In this document: in pieces, positions 42,162-50,805 of the stretch | Position numbering within the stretch: the stretch's first letter is position 1 | How the letters are laid out: each line of letters starts with the position of its first letter | From: a virus | Virus record (IMG/VR): IMGVR_UViG_3300023096_000001 | Coordinates: 32,244 to 96,243 of that record | Direction: 5' to 3' (one strand) | DNA: 64,000 bases | Notes under the pieces: generated by a model | What the model was told of the DNA's origin: nothing | What the model saw: the letters and a program-made list of their open reading frames with translations, nothing else | Databases searched by the model: none | Program-made: the position numbers and the translations under genes

Positions 42162-43691
42162 ATGGCTTTCGTAGAACAAAGAGAGCCTATATGGCTTAAA
42201 AAAAATGACTGGTTTTCGTCTTTTCAATTGTATGACGCTTTAGTGGTAAACCACAACAAGCGCTACATGATCACCAAGCGCGTACAAGATATCCCGTTAA
42301 GTAAAATTGTCGGCGTGCCGGGTTCTCCAGGGTTAACCAATGGAATCCAGGCACAGTACGAAGATGTGAATAACGGAGTAATCCCTTATGATAAGACGTG
42401 GACGAATGCCCGTGCTTATAACTTTGACGACTCGGTTGACAACTTGGCCTTGTCCGTATTTTATGGCAACAGGCATCCTTCTATTGTGTTTGCACAGTTA
42501 ATGGAAGACTCGAATATCCATGGCAGCTCCAACCCAGATCAAGCTTCGCGGTATGCAAAGTGCGAAGCAATTTTGGCAAGGGTAGCTCAGCTCCTTTTGG
42601 AGAATGACGGTGTCTCTGTAGAAAACAACTGGATTATTGCGGATTACTTCTGCGGTATCTACGGATGGGCGACCAATGCTCAAATGGATGACATTGGATA
42701 TCTTACCGCGGTGGCGCAAGTACAATCAGTAGCAGAAGCTCGCAAGACCAACCGAAATAATGAAGGCGTTTATACGACAAATAACTACGAGCAGTATGGT
42801 GGATACAACTATCGCCATAGAATTCTGCCTGGTTATATTGAAGGATTGGGGACGCAGTTTCAGGGCAGAGGTTTGTACTCTGCTGTATACAACATCGAGC
42901 GAAATTATATCCAGCGTAATAACCGCAAGTGTATTTGTTATGCCAATGGCACTGTAGAAGGATTAACCCTTCCAGGTACAGACCGATCAGGGGTTTGGCA
43001 ACGGTTTCCTGTGCGTGATGCAGGAGGTGATTTAATCAGGTTGTCTTCTATTGAAGGGAATTATGATCTTCTGAAAGCATATGCCTTGATTCACTTGTTG
43101 ATGACGGAAGGGTACGTAATTTGGGATGACAACGGCAAGTTTGGGTTAAATGACAAGCGTTTTGATGTGGCTTATTACGGTGGCGCAGAGCCTTGGAAAA
43201 ACAAATGGCAACCTGATGGAGGTCCTATTACGCAGTATCAGCCTGGAGCTCCTGGGCATCCAATCTCCCAGAACACAGGAGGACAGTTCGCCGGGAATCC
43301 AGCTTCTCATAATAACGGATCGTGGGCAGGGAATTACATCTACGGCCAGATCTGGGATAGAACGACGACTTCGCTGAAGTGGGCTACGTTCAACTACAAT
43401 GAGAACGGGAATCAGCGTTCAGGCTATTACAATGGAGATACACCTGAGATGGGTGTGCTGGGAACAGGAGAAGTGTCAAGATATGGTGTTTCTAACTATG
43501 CTTCTGCCAATGCAGCGCGCCAATTCTACGAAGGTATGCGCCCGATGCTTTGGAAAGGCACAGGTCCTGCCGGCAGTGTGTATGTAGGGTTAAACATTCA
43601 TGCCGGGTTTGCGGGGACAACAACGTATAACACGCCTGACGGAAGTTTTACCCATAAAGGCAATGGTATTTTTGCATTCAAAATTCAATAA
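42162..43691 (+). CDS. unknown large virion-associated protein (509 aa)
   Basis: 509 residues, Tyr/Trp/Asn/Gly-rich, no signal peptide or TM segment. Contains helical segments around residues 95-190 (a cluster of charged helices with CEAILARVAQLLLENDG) and strongly aromatic parts (YGGYNYRHRILPGYIEGLGTQFQGRG in pieces). The composition resembles carbohydrate-active or glycan-binding proteins, but no catalytic motif can be assigned. It sits between two proteins that share an N-terminal domain, suggesting one surface complex. Confidence 0.55.
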   Translation: MAFVEQREPIWLKKNDWFSSFQLYDALVVNHNKRYMITKRVQDIPLSKIVGVPGSPGLTNGIQAQYEDVNNGVIPYDKTWTNARAYNFDDSVDNLALSVFYGNRHPSIVFAQLMEDSNIHGSSNPDQASRYAKCEAILARVAQLLLENDGVSVENNWIIADYFCGIYGWATNAQMDDIGYLTAVAQVQSVAEARKTNRNNEGVYTTNNYEQYGGYNYRHRILPGYIEGLGTQFQGRGLYSAVYNIERNYIQRNNRKCICYANGTVEGLTLPGTDRSGVWQRFPVRDAGGDLIRLSSIEGNYDLLKAYALIHLLMTEGYVIWDDNGKFGLNDKRFDVAYYGGAEPWKNKWQPDGGPITQYQPGAPGHPISQNTGGQFAGNPASHNNGSWAGNYIYGQIWDRTTTSLKWATFNYNENGNQRSGYYNGDTPEMGVLGTGEVSRYGVSNYASANAARQFYEGMRPMLWKGTGPAGSVYVGLNIHAGFAGTTTYNTPDGSFTHKGNGIFAFKIQ

Positions 43692-43699
43692 GTGATTCT

Positions 43700-45817
43700 G
43701 TGAATAATATTAAAATCAACATAAGCATTGACAGTCTGTCCCGGTTGACTCCAATTGGGACAGATACCTATCAACTTGCCGTTAAATTTTACAACAGCAA
43801 TGGTTCTTTGTTGGTGAATAGTAATATTCCAAATCCATATGTTGCAACCGTTACCACAACCAGTACCTCTTTTTCAATTAATGTTCCGATCACAGAAGGT
43901 ATTTACAGTATCCCGGATGTGACGGTACGTGTTTTTGCCAATAATGAATCGAACTGTTGTTTTGCTTTTGCCAACTTTGATCTTGATAATGACTTTGAGT
44001 GTAACTTTACCGTCGATGCCACATTTATCCAGTGTAACCGGATTATCGGCACAGAGCTGGCAAATGGAACACCTCCTTATATTATCAACGTAACAGAGGT
44101 TTCCGATCCTACGACTGAAAGGTTTTTGGATCGTGCAGGTTCTTTTGTGTTTTACAACCCGATTGAAGGCGCTGCTACGTATAAAGTGAAATTTACAGAT
44201 GCGAATGGTTGCATGGATGAAGATGAAATTTCCATCACATGTAACCCCACAGCGCCTACTTTCGACAGCAGTATTGTTCAGCCGGTATGTAATGGAACAA
44301 ACTTAACTCCTGGCAACGTAAGGCTATCCAATGTATCTAATGGCACACGTTATAAAGTTTGCTACAACAATACGTTTACCTGTGGCGACTGTGGAGCGAG
44401 TGATGGCTTTGTCAATCAGACTGGAGATACTGTCATCGGCATATTTCCCGCGCCGCAAGGTCAAACGCAGAATGTGGTGATACGCGTATATAATGGAGAC
44501 TCCTGTGATGTGTATACGGATTTTCCTGCCGCATTGGTTAGTCCAACCTGTGCGAGTGGTTGTACGCTAACATTCACTATCAACACGCCTACCTGTACCA
44601 CGATTCCAGTCACGGTGACAGGGGCTTCGGGAGGATTAACTATTAGCGTTCGTAAAGTCGGTGAAGGATATGAGCGGTATAGAAGTTACAGTTCAGGTGT
44701 GATTGGATGGGAGCCCGCCACAGACGGCAATCCAGGCACATACAACGTACAGATTACCGATGCGGCAGGGTGTTCTCATGTAGAAAGTTTTACGATCACT
44801 TGTGGGGGTGGCGGTCCAGGACCTGATCCGAAGCCGAATGGCGCGATGGAGTATACCCAGCCAAGCTGTAACAATGGAAACTTAGTACCGGGGACGGTTC
44901 GTTTCTACAACATGGTGAATGCGACCCGTTACAAAATTTGTTACGGCACGGGTGTGTTTAACTGTGACAACTGCTCGGTAAGTGATGGAAATATTAATCA
45001 AAGCGGAGATACGTTCATTCCGATCTTTCCTCCGACGCAAGGCACGCAAGAAGTAACTACGATCCGAATCTATAACGGTACAGGATGCGATGCGTACATC
45101 GATGCAACGATCCTGATGACAAGTCCTGTTTGTGGAGGCAATGATACGAACATTAACATATGCAACTCGAGCAACAGCGCGGGTGGTGTGGGAGGCAGTA
45201 GAGAGTATGTGTATCTAAACAATACTTCATCCCAGTTGAGTGTATACTGGGAATGGTATACCTCGAACTTCCCTGACAGGTTACGTGTCCAGGTGAACAA
45301 TATTACCTGGTTTGACACCTTCTGTGCGGGCCCGCTTCCTAACACCTGTAACCCTCCCGGAAGTTGTCAATATCAACCTGAGTACACTTATGGAAAGATT
45401 GACCTTCCTGTAGGTTCTACTGTTAAATTTATTATTGATGGAGATTGCGGGGGCGGCAGTGTAGGGGGTACAGTCTGGGGCTTTAAGTCGAAATGTGTGC
45501 CTTTCAACGTGGCACCTGTCACCTATACCGGAGCGGCTATCCCTTGCTCGATTAACATTAGCCAGGCTGTGACTTCAGGAGGAAACACGATTTACATCGA
45601 CCGCTGGGGTGGAGGAACTTCGGGGCAATACCAGTTTGGGATCCAGCCTGAATCAGCTGCGAATGTGACGACAGTAAACTGGGTGCAGGATAACACGATT
45701 GGCGATCCGGATGCGGGAATGCTTTTCACGGGTCTTACGACAGGCGTGAACTATAGAGTATGGATTCGAGACAAAAATAACACCGGGTGCTTGGCCTGGA
45801 TCAACAGAACACCATGA
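43700..45817 (+). CDS. Cys-rich Ig-like virion protein with GTG start
   Basis: 705 residues from GTG 43700; the N-terminal match to the 41387 protein (MNNIKINISIDSLSRLTP, ITEGIYSIPDVTVRVF, SNCCF) fixes the start. Two repeats near 190-295 and 380-485 (GNVRLSNVSNGTRYKVCYNN / GTVRFYNMVNATRYKICYG in pieces, CGDCGASDGF / CDNCSVSDGN, RVYNGDSCD / RIYNGTGCD) resemble the repeats of the 38557 protein. The C-terminal third is Gly/Cys-rich and lectin-like in composition. Probably another surface fibre; its stop overlaps the first lysis gene. Confidence 0.65.
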   Translation: MNNIKINISIDSLSRLTPIGTDTYQLAVKFYNSNGSLLVNSNIPNPYVATVTTTSTSFSINVPITEGIYSIPDVTVRVFANNESNCCFAFANFDLDNDFECNFTVDATFIQCNRIIGTELANGTPPYIINVTEVSDPTTERFLDRAGSFVFYNPIEGAATYKVKFTDANGCMDEDEISITCNPTAPTFDSSIVQPVCNGTNLTPGNVRLSNVSNGTRYKVCYNNTFTCGDCGASDGFVNQTGDTVIGIFPAPQGQTQNVVIRVYNGDSCDVYTDFPAALVSPTCASGCTLTFTINTPTCTTIPVTVTGASGGLTISVRKVGEGYERYRSYSSGVIGWEPATDGNPGTYNVQITDAAGCSHVESFTITCGGGGPGPDPKPNGAMEYTQPSCNNGNLVPGTVRFYNMVNATRYKICYGTGVFNCDNCSVSDGNINQSGDTFIPIFPPTQGTQEVTTIRIYNGTGCDAYIDATILMTSPVCGGNDTNINICNSSNSAGGVGGSREYVYLNNTSSQLSVYWEWYTSNFPDRLRVQVNNITWFDTFCAGPLPNTCNPPGSCQYQPEYTYGKIDLPVGSTVKFIIDGDCGGGSVGGTVWGFKSKCVPFNVAPVTYTGAAIPCSINISQAVTSGGNTIYIDRWGGGTSGQYQFGIQPESAANVTTVNWVQDNTIGDPDAGMLFTGLTTGVNYRVWIRDKNNTGCLAWINRTP

Positions 45818-46143
45818 TCGCAGTTTGGTTATTTATTAAAAACAACAAAAAGCTGGTAATATCTGTCGCGGTGCTGCTGGCGCTATTTATCTACGGAGCT
45901 ATTCTTTCGATGAAACTTCGTAATGCGAATGATAGAATTAAAACGCTTACCTATGAATCGCAGTCCGATTCTGCATTGATTTTAACACTGACCCGTGACA
46001 AGGTTGATTTATTAAATGATACCGCTAAATACCGAAGCGAAATCAGGGCTATCGCTGAGGATGTGAAACATTTAAGGCAGACAGAAGATGTAAGGGGGTT
46101 GGTAAAGAAATACCCTAGTCTGGAAGAGCTTAAACGAAAATGA
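45814..46143 (+). CDS. N-terminal TM plus coiled-coil protein (spanin- or holin-type)
   Basis: 109 residues from ATG 45814 (ATGA with the previous stop). One TM helix at about 12-30 (LVISVAVLLALFIYGAIL) is followed by a charged helical region (NANDRIKTLTYESQSDSALILTLTRDK in pieces) up to the C-terminus. This is the topology of an inner-membrane i-spanin (Rz-like). It is the first of five overlapping genes that end with the endolysin. Confidence 0.55.
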   Translation: MIAVWLFIKNNKKLVISVAVLLALFIYGAILSMKLRNANDRIKTLTYESQSDSALILTLTRDKVDLLNDTAKYRSEIRAIAEDVKHLRQTEDVRGLVKKYPSLEELKRK

Positions 46144-46496
46144 TTATGAGAACCGCCGTCCTTTTTTTAGTGTTAGTAAGTATGCCTTGGCTCAGTTTTG
46201 CACAGGCGAAAGAAGATTCTTTAAGCCAATTCAAATACCTGTACAAAGAGCAGAAATTCCCGTTTGATAGTGGTGTAGCGATCTCAGATGCACAGTATAG
46301 TTTTTTATTGAGGCAGAGTATCTACACTAAATTGGATCACCGGATTGATAATGCGTTAAAGCCTGTGCCTAAGATTGTATACGAGACGAAGGAAGTGAGA
46401 AAGAAAGGCGATGGCAATAAAGTGGTTTGGTTTCTTTCAGGCACAGCAGCTGGCGTAATAGTGTCCCAAGTTATAGCAATTTTAGTAAAAAAATGA
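46140..46496 (+). CDS. lysis-cassette protein with signal peptide and C-terminal TM
   Basis: 118 residues. The N-terminus (residues 1-22, ending SFAQA) is a Sec signal peptide with Ala-Gln at the cleavage site, and a hydrophobic helix at about 92-112 (VVWFLSGTAAGVIVSQVIAIL) would anchor the C-terminus. The middle is charged. The form fits a periplasm-facing lysis protein (holin, spanin partner or regulator). ATG overlaps the preceding stop. Confidence 0.55.
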   Translation: MIMRTAVLFLVLVSMPWLSFAQAKEDSLSQFKYLYKEQKFPFDSGVAISDAQYSFLLRQSIYTKLDHRIDNALKPVPKIVYETKEVRKKGDGNKVVWFLSGTAAGVIVSQVIAILVKK

Positions 46497-46551
46497 GTAC
46501 TTTGTGGGGAGCCACCATCACCTTATAACCCAACGTCAAAATCGATGAAAA

Positions 46552-46953
46552 ATGAAAATTACTTGGTGGCTCGACTTAAACAGTGATGCGAAGAGACTAC
46601 TGGCAGGATGTTTTATAGTCATTAGTGTGCTCGCAGGAACTGTAGTTTATTTGTTTAAAGAAATTGGCAATACGCGTACTTATTACGAAGCAGAGTTAAA
46701 GATTGAGCGGTCGGAGAAATTAAAAGCGTTAGCAGAAAAAGAAGCTTCTAAATCAGAATCTGACCGTGAAAAGTTTAAGATGGTTAAAGATTTATATGAA
46801 GAACAAAAAGCCCTAAACGAAAAGCAAGTTGCGATTAACGAGAAGCAACGGGAAGAAAACGCAAGACAGCAGCAGATCAACATGCAGAACCGTAAAACTA
46901 CTGAGAGCACGAAATCAACTATTCAGCAGATAAAAGCGGTAATTACCGATTGA
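46552..46953 (+). CDS. TM plus long coiled-coil protein of the lysis cassette
   Basis: 133 residues: TM helix about 14-36 (AKRLLAGCFIVISVLAGTVV), then a long Lys/Glu/Gln-rich coiled coil to the C-terminus. Topology again fits an Rz-type i-spanin; of the two candidates this has the longer coiled coil. The start lies inside the loop of a 9-bp inverted repeat (46509-46517 with 46564-46572). Confidence 0.6.
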   Translation: MKITWWLDLNSDAKRLLAGCFIVISVLAGTVVYLFKEIGNTRTYYEAELKIERSEKLKALAEKEASKSESDREKFKMVKDLYEEQKALNEKQVAINEKQREENARQQQINMQNRKTTESTKSTIQQIKAVITD

Positions 46954-46956
46954 AAA

Positions 46957-47412
46957 ATGAAAATGAAAAGTATTCTCTTTCTATTATCGTCAGCCATGCT
47001 CCTGTTCGCTTTTGGCGACAGAGCACAGAACAGCTTCTCACAGCAGGCTCCCAAGCTAAGCGAGAGTAAGGCGAAAGTGAATTACGATAGCATCCGCCTG
47101 GCGCGGGTTAGCGATAGCCTTCGCATAGAGTTGGAGAAGACGAAAGTGATTGTGGCAGAAACGCAGACCATCACCGAGGAGAGTAAACAACTAACACAGG
47201 ATCTTTTGATCAACAAGGAAAAGCATACTCAGGTTAAAAATCTGGCAACGCAGACGCTTCGGGTGGCTGTTTACAAATCGGACCGAATGCCTATGAATTT
47301 TAATGTGCACCCTATCAAGGAGGAGAAGCCGGTGCCTGTTATTGTGTTGACGCCTCCAAAAGACACGGTGATATTAAAAAAGAAGAAAAAGTTTAGGTGG
47401 CCTTGGAAATGA
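46957..47412 (+). CDS. exported lysis-cassette protein, possible o-spanin-type
   Basis: 151 residues with a hydrophobic N-terminus (MKMKSILFLLSSAMLLFAFG) that looks like a signal peptide or anchor, a charged helical middle (RVSDSLRIELEKTKVIVAETQ) and a very basic C-terminus (KKKKKFRWPWK). There is no lipobox Cys, so a lipoprotein o-spanin is not supported; a membrane-anchored partner is more likely. The stop overlaps the endolysin start (ATGA). Confidence 0.55.
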   Translation: MKMKSILFLLSSAMLLFAFGDRAQNSFSQQAPKLSESKAKVNYDSIRLARVSDSLRIELEKTKVIVAETQTITEESKQLTQDLLINKEKHTQVKNLATQTLRVAVYKSDRMPMNFNVHPIKEEKPVPVIVLTPPKDTVILKKKKKFRWPWK

Positions 47413-48074
47413 TCGATCTGGATTCTTTTATAGCAGTAGCAAAAAAAGTATTCCCTAAAAGCAGAATTGCAGAATTCGATTCTTTTTGGGAACAGGCTTT
47501 TGCGTATGCGTCTATTGATAGTAATTTAAGAGCAGTCATGTTTTTGGCGCAGGTCGGGCATGAGTGTCAAGGGTTTACCAAGTTTGAAGAGAATTTAAAT
47601 TATACAGCGCAGAGACTGGCGGACATCTGGCCTTCAAGGTTTGCTGTTGACAAGAATGCAAAGATAAAGACCCCTAACGAAACGGCTGTAAAAATTCAGC
47701 GGAAACCGGAATTAATCGGGAACGCGGTATACTCCGGGCGAATGGGAAATAAGGCGCCAGGAGATGGCTATAAGTATAGAGGTCGAGGCCTGATTATGCT
47801 GACGGGTTTAAACAATTACCGGGATAGCGATAATGCTTTTAACATGAACGGGAAGATTATCTCAAATCCTGATCTTTTATTGACTCCGTACTGGGGTTTA
47901 ATTACGTCTGCGCGGTACTGGAAGCGTAATGATATTAACCGGTACGCTGATGTTAAAGACATTGCTGGTGCAAGAAAGGCGATCAATGGAGGGCTGATTG
48001 GGCTTGGCGACGTGACGCTGTATTATAACAAGATTTCAAAGCTAATTAATAATAACTCACAAATAACTACTTAA
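47409..48074 (+). CDS. GH19-type endolysin
   Basis: 221 residues from ATG 47409 (ATGA with the previous stop; a GTG at 47397 would overlap more). MFLAQVGHECQGFTKFEENLNY carries the two acidic residues expected of GH19 chitinase/lysozyme (E52 and E60/E61), followed by NAVYSGRMGN and GDGYKYRGRGLIMLTGLNNY, the canonical 'Y.GR..N...GDG..yRGRG.iqlTG..NY' block. It would cleave peptidoglycan glycan strands. Without a signal peptide it needs the membrane proteins just upstream for export or holin-mediated release. Confidence 0.85.
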   Translation: MIDLDSFIAVAKKVFPKSRIAEFDSFWEQAFAYASIDSNLRAVMFLAQVGHECQGFTKFEENLNYTAQRLADIWPSRFAVDKNAKIKTPNETAVKIQRKPELIGNAVYSGRMGNKAPGDGYKYRGRGLIMLTGLNNYRDSDNAFNMNGKIISNPDLLLTPYWGLITSARYWKRNDINRYADVKDIAGARKAINGGLIGLGDVTLYYNKISKLINNNSQITT

Positions 48075-48077
48075 CGC

Positions 48078-50510
48078 ATGTCCTTCGAAAGAAATCCTAA
48101 AAGAGGTTTTATCCCTAGTCTATCAGAAATGTGGCAGAGTATCAACAGCCTGTGGTGCAAAATTAGAGATTTAGAGTCTTTGGTGGGCACATCTACTCCA
48201 GCTGTATCTCAGTACAGTCAAGTTACAATACAAGAGCTGCGTGATGCCGATGTCTTTACACAGAATTCCTTTATCATTATTGATGAAGGCTTAGAAGGGT
48301 TGTTTGTGTATGACGCTGATGACACGACTTCAACAGACGACGGGATTACCGTGCTTGTAAAGGACAACAAGCGGTATATCCGCAAAGATTGGCGTGATCT
48401 ACCTTATTTTATCCCTGTTGCCGGCTCGCAAGCGACAGTATCGAGGTATCTTAAAACAGGCAATACTTATTACGGATTAATTTCTCAGTATACAGGTAGG
48501 GAGATTACTGTAAATCAGGCGGTCACCAAAATCAATGGGGATCCCTCTGAAAGCGAAGATAATATAAAAGATACCGATATTGACAATATTGTTTATTTTA
48601 AGTTTGCAGATGGAAATTATGGAATTCGCAATTGGGAGAATGGAGTTCTTTACCCTGAAGAGTTTGGCGCAAAACCGGATGCTGTTTTAATAAACAATGC
48701 CTATGTAGGAACGGACTGCACAGCTGCATTCCAGAAAATGTTTGACAGTGCGCCAATATCTGGTGTTGCCATTGAATTATCTGCTGGTAAATATATCATA
48801 AGAGATACGATAAAACCTAAGTTAAACAACGATAGCTATAAAATTATACTAAGAGGGAAAGGGGAAGGGGTTTCTTACATCGTAGGTGCTGGAGATGGAT
48901 TAATCGGGAAAAATCTTTTAGAATTAACGCCTGCAGGTTCTGGAGTTTCTCCTAAAAAGGATTCTAATATTCGTATTCATGATATTGAATTTCATGCGAA
49001 AAAGGCGGATATGTGCATCTACGCCAACAAGGTTATTTTCTTTAGGCTCGACCACTGTGCGTTAAGAGGAGGGGAGGAGATGTGTTTGAAAGTAGGAGAT
49101 GATACCGGAGATAACTATCTGGCAGATATTTCAGACAACTACTTCAATACCGTTACGGTCAATGGGGGCCAGAATACGGCTTTGATGGAGATCAACTCTT
49201 TTTATGCTAAAATTACCAAAAACACAGGCGATGGAGGGTTTTATGCGTTAAAAACAAACCTTGTACAGAGTTATATTTCAGGAAATATTTTTGAAGGATA
49301 CAAGTTCGCGGGGATTTACAGCAAGTTTAGTGGCGGAGGGGGTTGTGAAATCATAGGCAACAATTTTAGACCGTATTCATTGTATGATCCTAACGGGCTA
49401 TTCAATGGAGAGATGCACGGTATTTATATCGAATCTATAACCGGAGGGGTTTCTGCCAATGTGATCAGCGGCAATGAAATTATAATTCCTGCGCCTGAAA
49501 ACTTAAACAAAGTCGTCAGTTATAGTATTGCTTCAGGACTTGTACCTGAGCCACAGGATAATGCCTATAAAATCGTAGGTGTGACCAGCGGTGCAACAGG
49601 TAGACTTGTAGGCTGGAATCAGCAAGAGCAGCGGCTTCAGATTGAAGTTTTGACAGGCACTTTCCAAGCTGAGAGTATTATCCAGGGGACTACAAATGGA
49701 ACTGCAATTATATCGTCACTTATCGATAATCACACCTACGGAATTTCTTTGCTGGGGAATGCAGGCTCGAATGTCGTGACAGGAAACCGGGTTGAAGGCT
49801 GTGAATGGAGTATGCAAATAGAGAGCGCAGATAACAGCATTGTAGGTAATAAATTTCAAGGGATACATAATGGTCTTTTGATAAAAAACAACACCCATAT
49901 TATAGGAAACAGTATCGCGCTGTCAGGTTCGGGTAGTCATGTTGCTGCGAAAAGAATAGGATCTCCGGTTGTAAAATTTGAAGCGAATAGTTACGGCTCG
50001 TCCACTCTGGAGAATATCGATTCAACGCTTCGGGTTCCTGCGGATGTATACGGGAAAAACTTTGTCTCAGAATCGGCAGACGTTAATTCTAGCTTTTCAG
50101 GGTTTGTTATAAATGTCGCAAATAAAAAGATATGGGGACTAGAAAGGGTTGGAGCGCAAACAGGATCAAATGACGGATCTAATCTTACTCTGAGTAGATT
50201 TGCTGATGATGGTACATTGCTGGGTACTACTTTTAAGGTTGATAGAAGATATGGCTATTTTGACTTTCAAGTATGTCCTTCATCTACAGTAGCTCCTACC
50301 GACCCTTCAAATCTTACTAGAAAAGATTATGTAGATTCTAGGAAAGCGGCAAGTTCCCCGACTACAGCACTTATAAATACAGCTGTTGGCTCTGGCAATC
50401 CTCCCACACAAGCCGAATTCAACGCATTGGTTGATAATTATAATAAGTTATTGGTCAATTTTGAGGACTTGAAGGATAAGATGATTGTTGGAGGGATTTT
50501 ATCTGCCTGA
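48078..50510 (+). CDS. tail spike with pectate-lyase-3 type beta-helix
   Basis: 810 residues. N-terminal part (about 1-110) has a short coiled coil and an adaptor-like segment (FVYDADDTTSTDDGITVL ... RYIRKDW). Around residue 195, PEEFGAKPDA then TDCTAAFQKMFD and AIELSAGKYIIRDTI is the 'fGa..D...D.t.A.q.a ... l..G.Y' start of a pectate_lyase_3 beta-helix, with Asn/Gly-rich coils after it (residues 300-560). The C-terminal 50 residues include a helical trimerisation-type segment. Probably recognises or cuts a surface polysaccharide. Confidence 0.7.
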   Translation: MSFERNPKRGFIPSLSEMWQSINSLWCKIRDLESLVGTSTPAVSQYSQVTIQELRDADVFTQNSFIIIDEGLEGLFVYDADDTTSTDDGITVLVKDNKRYIRKDWRDLPYFIPVAGSQATVSRYLKTGNTYYGLISQYTGREITVNQAVTKINGDPSESEDNIKDTDIDNIVYFKFADGNYGIRNWENGVLYPEEFGAKPDAVLINNAYVGTDCTAAFQKMFDSAPISGVAIELSAGKYIIRDTIKPKLNNDSYKIILRGKGEGVSYIVGAGDGLIGKNLLELTPAGSGVSPKKDSNIRIHDIEFHAKKADMCIYANKVIFFRLDHCALRGGEEMCLKVGDDTGDNYLADISDNYFNTVTVNGGQNTALMEINSFYAKITKNTGDGGFYALKTNLVQSYISGNIFEGYKFAGIYSKFSGGGGCEIIGNNFRPYSLYDPNGLFNGEMHGIYIESITGGVSANVISGNEIIIPAPENLNKVVSYSIASGLVPEPQDNAYKIVGVTSGATGRLVGWNQQEQRLQIEVLTGTFQAESIIQGTTNGTAIISSLIDNHTYGISLLGNAGSNVVTGNRVEGCEWSMQIESADNSIVGNKFQGIHNGLLIKNNTHIIGNSIALSGSGSHVAAKRIGSPVVKFEANSYGSSTLENIDSTLRVPADVYGKNFVSESADVNSSFSGFVINVANKKIWGLERVGAQTGSNDGSNLTLSRFADDGTLLGTTFKVDRRYGYFDFQVCPSSTVAPTDPSNLTRKDYVDSRKAASSPTTALINTAVGSGNPPTQAEFNALVDNYNKLLVNFEDLKDKMIVGGILSA

Positions 50511-50565
50511 CTTAGATTGAAAAATATTACTTTGATTTATCTAACAAAAAAGCGCCTTAAAATCC

Positions 50566-50802
50566 ATGAGACTAACAGGAGATAATTACACAGACCTTCG
50601 CCGGCTGAACTGTCAAATAGAAAAGCTGGAAACGGAAGGCGTTGAAGGGAAGTCCGCTTACCAGGTTGCTGTTGACGAGGGGTTCGTCGGCACAGAAGAA
50701 GAGTGGCTGGCAAGCCTGCAAGGGCCGGAAGGGCCACAGGGTCCTCAAGGGCCAGCAGGAGGCGGTTCTAATACAGTTTATAACAATACAGTAGGATTTT
50801 AA
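50566..50802 (+). CDS. small collagen-like tail protein
   Basis: 78 residues. The middle (SAYQVAVDEGFVGTEEEWLAS) is a small domain common in tail fibres, followed by a GPEGPQGPQGPAG collagen-like triplet run and a Gly/Asn C-terminus (GGGSNTVYNN). The first 28 residues are a charged helix. It is followed by the next spike gene after 3 bases. A short trimeric connector between spike units is likely. Confidence 0.6.
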   Translation: MRLTGDNYTDLRRLNCQIEKLETEGVEGKSAYQVAVDEGFVGTEEEWLASLQGPEGPQGPQGPAGGGSNTVYNNTVGF

Positions 50803-50805
50803 GCT

